From Tumebacillus_A lipolyticus (GTDB lineage Bacteria; Bacillota; Bacilli; Tumebacillales; Tumebacillaceae): a stretch of DNA of 64,000 nt. The notes beneath the pieces were generated by a model, which saw nothing but the letters and a program-made list of their open reading frames with translations, searched no databases and was not told the DNA's origin. Made by a program: the position numbers and the translations under genes. Where the stretch lies: NCBI RefSeq assembly GCF_042682745.1, contig NZ_JBHUIO010000005.1, positions 1,302,001 to 1,366,000 on the forward strand, written 5' to 3'. Shown here one piece after another: positions 58,361-64,000 of the stretch; position 1 is the first letter of the stretch; the number at the start of each line of letters is the position of its first letter.

Positions 58361-59461
58361 TCACACGTTGAAACGGAAATGCATAACATCGCCATCGTTT
58401 ACAACGTACTCTTTCCCTTCCAGACGGACTTTTCCTGCCTCTTTTGCCGCTTGCATCGACCCGTAATGCACGAGATCATCATAGGCGACCGTCTCCGCAC
58501 GGATAAATCCTTTTTCGAAGTCGGTATGAATCACGCCAGCCGCTCCAGGCGCCTTCGTACCGCGATCGATCGTCCAGGCGCGAACCTCTTGAACACCTGC
58601 TGTAAAGTAGGTGATCAGGCCGAGCAGTTTGTACGCCGAACGGATCAGACGGTCAAGACCTGACTCCTGCAAGCCAAGCTCTTCGAGGAACATCAGCTTA
58701 TCTTCCCCTTCCAGCTCAGCGATCTCCGATTCGACTTTCGCCGAGATGACGACCACTTCGGCGCCTTCTTCCGCAGCAAACGCACGAACCTTTTTCACCA
58801 GTTCGTTTTCTTCTGTGTTGGCCACTTCATCTTCGGCAACGTTTGCCACATACAGAACTGGCTTGATCGTCAGCAGATGGAGATCGCGAAGATGCAAGTG
58901 ATCTTCCTCACTCAACTCCACGGAGCGAGCCGAATGTCCATTTTCCAGCGCATCGCGAACGCGCTCAAGCACGGCGACCTCTTCCTGAATCTTTTTGTCT
59001 CCAGCTTTTGCCGCTTTCCGGGTGCGATCCAGGCGCTTGTTGACCGATTCCATGTCGGCAAAGATCAATTCTAAGTTGATCGTTTCGATGTCAGACAGCG
59101 GGTTGACGCCACCTGCGACATGCGTGATGTTCTCGTCTTCGAAGCACCGAACCACGTGCGCGATCGCGTTGACTTCACGAATATGTCCGAGAAACTTGTT
59201 GCCGAGCCCTTCCCCACGGGAAGCACCTTCAACAAGGCCTGCAATATCTACAAATTCGAATGCGGTCGGAACCACACGATTAGGAACGACAATTTCTGTC
59301 AATTTCTGCAAGCGTTCGTCTGGTACTTCGACCACACCAACGTTCGGGTCAATCGTACAAAACGGGTAGTTTGCCGCTTCAGCACCCGCTTTGGTAATCG
59401 CATTAAAAAGGGTCGATTTGCCAACATTGGGCAAACCTACAATACCTACCGACAAAGCCAT
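58361..59461 (-). CDS. ychF: ribosome-binding ATPase YchF (Obg family)
   Basis: 366 residues. G1 GLPNVGKSTLFNAI, G2/G3 VDIAGLVEGASRGEGLGNKFLGHIREVNAIAHVVRCF. The G4 motif is NVAE in place of NKxD, as in YchF, which prefers ATP. The coiled-coil helical domain and C-terminal TGS domain (TYFTAGVQEVRAWTIDRGTKAPGAAGVIHTDFEKGFIRAE) are present, ending GDVMHFRFNV. GGAGGTG precedes the ATG. First gene of the ychF-rpsF-ssb group. Confidence 0.97.
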   Translation of the reverse strand: MALSVGIVGLPNVGKSTLFNAITKAGAEAANYPFCTIDPNVGVVEVPDERLQKLTEIVVPNRVVPTAFEFVDIAGLVEGASRGEGLGNKFLGHIREVNAIAHVVRCFEDENITHVAGGVNPLSDIETINLELIFADMESVNKRLDRTRKAAKAGDKKIQEEVAVLERVRDALENGHSARSVELSEEDHLHLRDLHLLTIKPVLYVANVAEDEVANTEENELVKKVRAFAAEEGAEVVVISAKVESEIAELEGEDKLMFLEELGLQESGLDRLIRSAYKLLGLITYFTAGVQEVRAWTIDRGTKAPGAAGVIHTDFEKGFIRAETVAYDDLVHYGSMQAAKEAGKVRLEGKEYVVNDGDVMHFRFNV

Positions 59462-59526
59462 CTGGCTTACACCTCCAAAAGTAGTCCAACCCCTATTATA
59501 ACAAATTCATCCCGATTTCCGCTAAA

Positions 59527-59542
59527 TGTTTCACGTGGAACA
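59527..59542. promoter_or_regulatory. parS site (ParB/Spo0J binding)
   Basis: The minus strand reads TGTTCCACGTGAAACA, an exact match to the Bacillus consensus TGTTNCACGTGAAACA; on the plus strand it is TGTTTCACGTGGAACA. ParB loads here to start origin segregation and SMC loading. Position upstream of ychF agrees with an origin-proximal window. Confidence 0.92.
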
Positions 59543-59544
59543 AG

Positions 59545-59576
59545 AAAAAAAGTTCCCTCGCGACTGCGAAAGAACT
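59545..59576 (-). terminator. terminator of the DUF3892 gene
   Basis: On the minus strand AGTTC...GAACT with an inner CGC/GCG pair, then seven T. It lies directly beside the parS site. Confidence 0.7.
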
Positions 59577-59601
59577 GGATGATGGAGATGGAAGGCGACT
59601 T

Positions 59602-59865
59602 TTATTGGAAGGTTTCTCCCCCTTGCACCTCAGCGCCGATCGCAGGGAGCATGTCGAGGTTGTTCCCCGACTCTGGCTGGCCATCACCCGCACTGCTTTC
59701 GATGCTCCAATTGCCAGCTCGATCTAACGAGGTGATCGAGTCAAACTTTCCTTCACTCACTTCCTGGATCGCCTGTTCGATGGGGATCACTCGTCCTGTA
59801 TGTGTCATCAGTTCTGCGATGTTCCCGTACTGATCTTTGTTCACCGCGATGATCTTTTCACCCAT
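59602..59865 (-). CDS. DUF3892 family small protein
   Basis: 87 residues. N-terminal MGEKIIAVNKDQYGNIAELMTHTGRVIPIEQAIQ matches the DUF3892 domain, a small fold with no known function seen in Bacilli and often next to core genes. The C-terminus is polar and disordered. ATG at 59865 follows AGGAGGG by a good distance. Monocistronic. Confidence 0.82.
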   Translation of the reverse strand: MGEKIIAVNKDQYGNIAELMTHTGRVIPIEQAIQEVSEGKFDSITSLDRAGNWSIESSAGDGQPESGNNLDMLPAIGAEVQGGETFQ

Positions 59866-59991
59866 AGACACATCCCTCCTTTTCGTCAGGATGTGCAGAA
59901 CTTCATTCGATTATCCAAGCGTTCTAAGGTCGAGATGCTCATCCGATATTCTCCAGATGAGCATCTCCACACACCTTTTCCAAACAAACAA

Positions 59992-60561
59992 CTAGTGGCG
60001 CTCCGCATGACTGACGCGCTCTTTTAAGCGGTCTTGTTCGTCACGCAAACTTTTTATTTCGTGAAGCGCCTCCTCATATTTTGCATTTGTGTCAGCGACC
60101 ATTCGAATGAGATCGGAGATCATTCTTTCCAATCGATCAAAACCTTCTCTGAGCGTCTGCTCGATGCGATCCCACCGCTTGATAAATTGTTCGTGCCTGT
60201 TGTCCTCATTGAGGTGTCGCCCAGTTTGTCCAAATGGTGAGGTTACTCTTATCAAGTGCTGGTCGTTGCGTTCAATCCCTACATCTTGTCCTTTCAGGTA
60301 CTGTTCGCTACTTTCGAATCGCTTGTCGTGATCCTGCAAATGATGCTCAAAACATGAAATTCGCTCAACACCCTCAACTCGTTTTTCAAGCTTGTCCATC
60401 CGATTTTCCAAATTGCTCATGCGGTTTCCATGCTTGTCCATCCGATTTTCCAAATTGCTCATGCGGTTTCCATGCTTGTCCATCCGATTTTCCAAATTGC
60501 CCATGCGGTTTCCATGCCTGTCCATCCGGTTTTCCAAATTGCCAATTCGATCTGTGCGCAT
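59992..60561 (-). CDS. coiled-coil repeat protein, function unknown
   Basis: 189 residues. Residues 5-65 are four near-identical 14-residue units with NRMDKHGNRMSNLE, i.e. coiled coil with His and Asn at core positions. A second helical part (FIKRWDRIEQTLREGFDRLERMISDLIRMVADTNAKYEEALHEIKSLRDEQDRLKERVSHAERH) is a classic coiled coil. No signal peptide or membrane helix. Many Bacilli have such short coiled-coil ORFs near the origin; I do not know a function. Start chosen at the first MRTD with an AGGAGG-like GAGGTATTCGA upstream. Confidence 0.7.
   Translation of the reverse strand: MRTDRIGNLENRMDRHGNRMGNLENRMDKHGNRMSNLENRMDKHGNRMSNLENRMDKLEKRVEGVERISCFEHHLQDHDKRFESSEQYLKGQDVGIERNDQHLIRVTSPFGQTGRHLNEDNRHEQFIKRWDRIEQTLREGFDRLERMISDLIRMVADTNAKYEEALHEIKSLRDEQDRLKERVSHAERH
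60391..60545. repeat. 42-bp tandem repeat, about four copies
   Basis: Unit starts CATCCGATTTTCCAAATTGC and is 42 bases. Two copies are identical and the others differ by a few bases, so the repeat may expand or contract by 14 residues. Confidence 0.9.
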
Positions 60562-60725
60562 TCGAATACCTCCTCAAAAGTGAGAAAAAGGTTGACCCTT
60601 GTCAGGGTCACGTATTTGAGATCAGGAGGTATTTCACAATTGATATAGATATTGTAGCACAGATGAATAACGATGGAATCCTTTACTACCTTTCAAAAGC
60701 TATCAAGATTTCGACAGTCTCCCTT

Positions 60726-60956
60726 TTATCTTGTGATGGTTTTCCGAGCTTGAAGCGAGGCTGCGAGAATTTGGTCAGCGCGGAATGTGCGGGGCTTTTT
60801 GCGCAAATAGCAATACGCCTGAATCCCCTCTTCTGTCACGCCAGTCACTTGCACGACACGTTGAGAAATCGTCCCTTTGCTGTCCAGATAGATCAGTGAG
60901 ACAGGCCGATGCTCTCGATGAGCGATTTCGATTTCCTTTCTCCCTTGAATCGTCAT
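60726..60956 (-). CDS. small WYL-like domain protein, probably SOS-controlled
   Basis: 76 residues. EIEIAHREHRPVSLIYLDSKGTISQRVVQVTGVTEEGIQAYCYLRKKPRTFRADQILAAS reads like a stand-alone WYL-type strand set with the terminal RTFRxDxI word. WYL domains bind ligands or nucleic acid and are frequent in DNA-damage and phage-defence regulators. Too short for an attached HTH, so it may act through protein or nucleic acid binding. GGAGGTGG precedes the ATG. Two LexA-type boxes lie at the promoter. Confidence 0.72.
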   Translation of the reverse strand: MTIQGRKEIEIAHREHRPVSLIYLDSKGTISQRVVQVTGVTEEGIQAYCYLRKKPRTFRADQILAASLQARKTITR

Positions 60957-61372
60957 ATCGCCACCTCCACTCCTTATCCATCACTTGTTCTCTATACTCA
61001 TTATATACGAACACACGTTCTTTAAGCTACAAAAATAAGAACAAACGTTCCTGTTTTTGTAGCCTTTTTCAACCTTCCAGAACTGCTCAGCCAGACAACC
61101 AAGAATTCCATTGCCAATAGAAACCCACAAGATGCAACCCATCGCCTCCCGCAAATCCGATACACAACCATTTCAGATTGGGGCTCTCCGTCGAGGAGCA
61201 AGACATGATCAACTGAAACATTTCGATCGACCGCCCAGACTCAAGCACATGACTGCGTCCCAACTGTGATCATACGTTCCATATCCAAATATATGCTCCA
61301 CTCGATGCGCTCGATCCATCAACTATGCATTGGCAGTCCCCAACATTTCCTCCCCATACATTTTGACAACAT
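60957..61372. other. upstream region of the WYL-like gene and 3' flank of the oxidoreductase
   Basis: Contains the LexA boxes and promoter (60999-61051). From 61060 to 61372 I see no gene with a binding site and no repeat. Confidence 0.45.
60999..61051 (-). promoter_or_regulatory. promoter with two LexA (SOS) boxes
   Basis: CGAACACACGTTCT (61008-61021) and AGAACAAACGTTCC (61038-61051) each match the Bacilli LexA consensus CGAACRNRYGTTYC in 13 of 14 positions or nearly so. A perfect TATAAT (61005-61000, minus strand) lies beside the first box, so LexA would block the promoter of the WYL-like gene. Confidence 0.8.
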
Positions 61373-61405
61373 AAAAAGACTCTTCCCCATTCCTGGAGAA
61401 GAGTC
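61373..61405 (-). terminator. terminator of the molybdopterin oxidoreductase
   Basis: Stem GACTCTTC (61378-61385) / GAAGAGTC (61398-61405), then TTTTTAT on the minus strand. Confidence 0.85.
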
Positions 61406-61412
61406 ATCACGC

Positions 61413-63428
61413 TCAAGACATTTTTTCAATTTGTACCAAACAGTCGTACTGTGCCGAGCCGATGCCCAAGTCGCTCCGGCGGTTTGAAGTCAATCGGTTG
61501 AGCGCCGTTCCTCTGTTGCCCCACCAGCCTTCTTCAATCTTGACCGTGCGCTTGTGCTGCCCCGAGACGATCTTTGCGTTTCCGAGCACTTCACCGCGGT
61601 CGTTGTACACCCGCACCAGATCACCATCCTGCACCCCGACCTGTTGCGCCACCAACGAGGAGATTTCCACGATCGGGCGCTCTGGCATCTTCAACACATG
61701 ATAATGCTGCGAATTCAACGAACGCCGCGGATGGATCGTCAGCAGGTGATACGGATAAAGCTTGGCCCGCTCTCGATCCCGGCGCGGACTTTCCACCGGC
61801 TCCTCATAGATCGGAATGGCAGAGGCGCCCTCCGCTTCTGCCAGCGCAGAGGAAAACTCATACTTGCCAGATGGGGTTCCGAAGCGATAATCGGACCACG
61901 CCACAGGCTCCTGGTGGGCCTGTAGCACGCTTTTTTCCTGTAAGAGCTCACGGGTGATACCCGCTTCCGCAAGCGGCGCCATCGCCTCGTTCATCCACGT
62001 GTGCAGATCATGTCCGAACTGCTCGCCAAAGCCCAGCTCTTCCGCCAATCCCTGAAAGACCATCCAGTCTGGTCTCGTCTCCCCTTGCGGCTCAACCACG
62101 CGGTTGACATAGGCGAGGTAGGAGTGCCACATCGAGGAATACATGATGTCCTCTTCCTCAAACACGGTCGTGCAGGGCAAAAAGTAATCGGCGATCTCCC
62201 CGGTGTCATGCATGAACATGTCGACCACCACTTTGCATGGGATCGACTCGTACGCCTCTAGCGTCTTCCCCGTCTCTGGCAGCTGGGCAACAGGATTGGA
62301 ACGCGTGACGAACAGCACGCGAACGGGATGATCCGTCTGTTGCGCCTGCAAGACCTCATCCGCCTGCGTGATCTTGGTGAACGCCCGATACTCGCTTCGC
62401 GCCTCCGGTTTCATCATCGCCTGATAGTCGAAGCGATGCACCTGATTGGCATAGTGAACCCCGCCGCCTGAACGACCGACCTGACCGCTCATCGCCGTCA
62501 GCGCATCGATCAGTCGAATCGTGTTGCCTCCGTTCGCGTAGCGCTGCAGCCCAAGGCCTAAGAGCGTCGCGACCGCCCGCCCCGATCCATAGCGCTCCGC
62601 CAGCCAGCGAATGTCTTCAGCTGGCACATCTGTCACTTCGGCAGCCATCTCCACCGTCCAGGTCTGCACATACTCTTCGAACGCAGGGAAACCGACCGCA
62701 TGCTCCGCTACGAACTGTCGATCGACCAGCCCCGTCTGAACCAGATGGCAGGCCATGCCCAGCGCCAGCGCCCCATCCGTCCCCGGTCGCGGTTGAAGCT
62801 GCCGCACCGCCTTGCTGCTCAAGTCGGTCATCAGCGGATCGATGATCACCAGCTCTGCCCCACGATTCATCGCCGTTTTTAAAAAGGGCATCATGTGCAT
62901 GTTCGTCACCGATACGTTGCGCCCCCAGACGACGATCGTATCCGTATGGTCTGCCAGATCGTACGGATCATGGCTCTTGCCGAAGCCAAAATCATATTTT
63001 TGCGCTTCTAATCCTGCTCCCCAACAGATCGAGCCGATCGTATCGGTAAACCCGCCAAACAGGTTAAAAAAGCGCGCCTCCAAGTTTTTCAACAACCCGG
63101 ACGATCCGTAATCATAATGATGCATCACCGCAGTCGGGCCGAACTCCTGACGCGCCTGCCGCATCTGCTCAGCAATCTCTCGCAACGCCTGTTCCCAAGA
63201 GACAGCCTGCCAGGCGCCCTCCACCTTTTTCAGCGGCGTCAACACCCGCTCTGGATGATAGAGACGATCGACCAGCTTCCGACCTTTGATGCAGAGTGAG
63301 CCAAGCGTGATCGGATGATCCGGATCTCCCTCCACCTTGATCAGCTTGCCATCTTCCACATGAGCGATCATGCCACAGCAATCCCAACAATCGAGCGGGC
63401 AGGCGGTGCGAATCGTCTTCACCGCCAT
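61413..63428 (-). CDS. molybdopterin-dependent oxidoreductase (YyaE-like)
   Basis: About 671 residues. The N-terminal 4Fe-4S ligands are in ACPLDCWDCCGM (C10, C14, C17/C18) with a fourth in GSLCIKGRKL. Central bis-MGD binding words: HHYDYGSSGLLKN, WGRNVSVTNMHMMPFL, LVIIDPLMTDLSSKA, GLGLQRYANGGNTIRLIDAL and GRSGGGVHYAN. The C-terminal domain is a molybdopterin dinucleotide-binding fold (LLTIHPRRSLNSQHY, DGDLVRVYNDRGEV). It is a single-subunit, cytoplasmic enzyme without Tat signal; the substrate is unknown. Start at MAVKT with GGGAG upstream; longer frame ignored. Next to DUF951, like the yyaE neighbourhood of B. subtilis. Confidence 0.88.
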   Translation of the reverse strand: MAVKTIRTACPLDCWDCCGMIAHVEDGKLIKVEGDPDHPITLGSLCIKGRKLVDRLYHPERVLTPLKKVEGAWQAVSWEQALREIAEQMRQARQEFGPTAVMHHYDYGSSGLLKNLEARFFNLFGGFTDTIGSICWGAGLEAQKYDFGFGKSHDPYDLADHTDTIVVWGRNVSVTNMHMMPFLKTAMNRGAELVIIDPLMTDLSSKAVRQLQPRPGTDGALALGMACHLVQTGLVDRQFVAEHAVGFPAFEEYVQTWTVEMAAEVTDVPAEDIRWLAERYGSGRAVATLLGLGLQRYANGGNTIRLIDALTAMSGQVGRSGGGVHYANQVHRFDYQAMMKPEARSEYRAFTKITQADEVLQAQQTDHPVRVLFVTRSNPVAQLPETGKTLEAYESIPCKVVVDMFMHDTGEIADYFLPCTTVFEEEDIMYSSMWHSYLAYVNRVVEPQGETRPDWMVFQGLAEELGFGEQFGHDLHTWMNEAMAPLAEAGITRELLQEKSVLQAHQEPVAWSDYRFGTPSGKYEFSSALAEAEGASAIPIYEEPVESPRRDRERAKLYPYHLLTIHPRRSLNSQHYHVLKMPERPIVEISSLVAQQVGVQDGDLVRVYNDRGEVLGNAKIVSGQHKRTVKIEEGWWGNRGTALNRLTSNRRSDLGIGSAQYDCLVQIEKMS

Positions 63429-63429
63429 C

Positions 63430-63633
63430 TTAGGAGTCGCTCCCTTTCCTCCGCAACACTTTGCGCAGATTCCGTTCAAAGTCGCGCCGGGGAATCATGA
63501 CAGATCGCCCACAATTGACACATTTCATGCGTATGTCCATGCCCATGCGAATCACTTCCCACTCATTTGCACCACAGGGATGGCCTTTCTTCATCTGTAC
63601 AACATCCCCCAGCTCAAACTGTTTCGCCTCCAT
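63430..63633 (-). CDS. DUF951 family small protein
   Basis: 67 residues. QFELGDVVQMKKGHPCGANEWEVIRMGMDIRMKCVNCGRSVMIPRRDFERNLRKV is the full DUF951 domain, with cysteines in HPCG and CVNCG that may bind zinc. Function unknown; conserved near the origin of many Firmicutes. ATG after GAGAGGCGCG. Its stop abuts the oxidoreductase start. Confidence 0.93.
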   Translation of the reverse strand: MEAKQFELGDVVQMKKGHPCGANEWEVIRMGMDIRMKCVNCGRSVMIPRRDFERNLRKVLRRKGSDS

Positions 63634-63654
63634 CGCGCCTCTCTCCTCAACCGA

Positions 63655-64000
63655 TCAGTTTCCTGCTGCCGCTTTCTTCTCATCCACTTCTGCTTGTCCT
63701 GGAAACAATGCAACTTGCTTTGGATAAGGAATCTCAATGCCTTCTTTGATAAATGCTTTCATGATCTCGTGCCGCAAGATGCGACCGACACCATAATGCT
63801 CCATCGGCTTGCAGTCGAGCGTCATCCGCACCACCGCATTCGATGGACCGAACGTCTGCACGCCGAGCACCTGCGGCTCACCGACAACATTTTCATTCTC
63901 CAGCTGTACCTGAACGCCAACCGCTTTGAGCACTTCATACACACGCTGTAAATCTTCTTCAAAAGCGACCGATATATCGACAACTGCCAAAGAATTCGTC
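63655..64000 (-). CDS. MscS-family mechanosensitive channel, C-terminal part, runs off the window
   Basis: About 115 residues of the C-terminus. VVDISVAFEEDLQRVYEVLKA, FGPSNAVVRMTLDCKPMEHYGVGRILRHEIMKAFIKEGIEIPYPKQVAL matches the cytoplasmic beta and alpha/beta domain of MscS relatives. The frame stays open to the window edge (residues read TNSLAVVD), so the TTG seen near 63990 is internal and not the start. The membrane helices lie outside. In Firmicutes a channel of this family is common beside DUF951 near the origin. Confidence 0.85.
   Translation of the reverse strand, partial: TNSLAVVDISVAFEEDLQRVYEVLKAVGVQVQLENENVVGEPQVLGVQTFGPSNAVVRMTLDCKPMEHYGVGRILRHEIMKAFIKEGIEIPYPKQVALFPGQAEVDEKKAAAGN

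Noticed and set aside
60391..60545. CRISPR or iteron-type origin repeats
   Set aside because: 42-base units are contiguous and encode an in-frame 14-residue coiled-coil repeat.

Overview
The window reads as a piece of a fairly GC-rich Bacilli chromosome close to the replication origin. Evidence is the order mscS-like, DUF951, molybdopterin oxidoreductase, ychF, rpsF, ssb at the right end; rplI, lon-like, dnaB, purA, walR, walK at the left end; and a consensus parS site beside ychF. Both blocks are on the minus strand and in the order known from Firmicutes origin regions. S-layer (SLH) proteins and gene content suggest an Alicyclobacillaceae or Paenibacillaceae-type organism such as Tumebacillus; that name is a guess from general knowledge, not something I could test.

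Layout. 1-8.4 kb: replication, cell-wall signalling and translation core (walK partial, walR, purA, a repeat-rich membrane protein, dnaB, Lon-like protease, rplI). 8.9-32 kb: single genes and short operons: methyltransferase, polysaccharide deacetylase, M20 amidohydrolase, dehydrogenase with nucleotidyltransferase, DnaJ-domain protein, a short hybrid-cluster protein, an SLH phosphodiester-glycosidase-like protein, a pair of OppB/OppC-like permeases without ATPase, an ABC-F protein with a leader terminator, small surface and cell-wall genes, a streptomycin-kinase-like protein, a zincin resembling contractile-injection-system cargo, an MFS pump with a divergent SufR-like regulator, and a chemoreceptor.

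32-42.3 kb: the most interesting region, a ribosomally made peptide (RiPP) cluster with a combination of enzymes I do not know from any described system. A good sigma-A promoter drives a degenerate DUF692 protein, an RRE-like partner, a 44-residue precursor peptide missed by ordinary length cut-offs, an arginase-fold enzyme with a leader-binding-like N-terminus, a complete AsnB-type amidotransferase, a DUF692 (MNIO) oxidase, an alphaKG-HExxH beta-hydroxylase and an MFS exporter; an M3 oligopeptidase lies convergent at the end. The likely scheme is that leader-binding domains recruit the precursor, arginine(s) near its C-terminus become ornithine, the MNIO and HExxH enzymes oxidise side chains, the AsnB-like enzyme makes an amide, and the product leaves through the MFS pump.

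42.8-50.7 kb: two long SLH/cadherin-like/lamin-tail-like cell-surface proteins, an ArsR-SRPBCC pair, a 33-residue membrane peptide and a YdeI-like protein. 51-57.4 kb: an ECF42-type sigma factor with its YCII partner, and a four-gene operon of ClyA/HBL/NHE-like alpha-helical pore-forming proteins. This segment is bracketed by direct copies of the ssb terminator. 57.4-64 kb: ssb with a long Gly-rich tail, rpsF, ychF, parS, DUF3892, a coiled-coil repeat protein, a small WYL-like gene with two LexA boxes, and the molybdopterin oxidoreductase group. rpsR, which normally follows ssb, is absent, and about 49 kb of accessory DNA separates ssb from rplI. No rRNA, tRNA, CRISPR array or intact insertion sequence was recognised.
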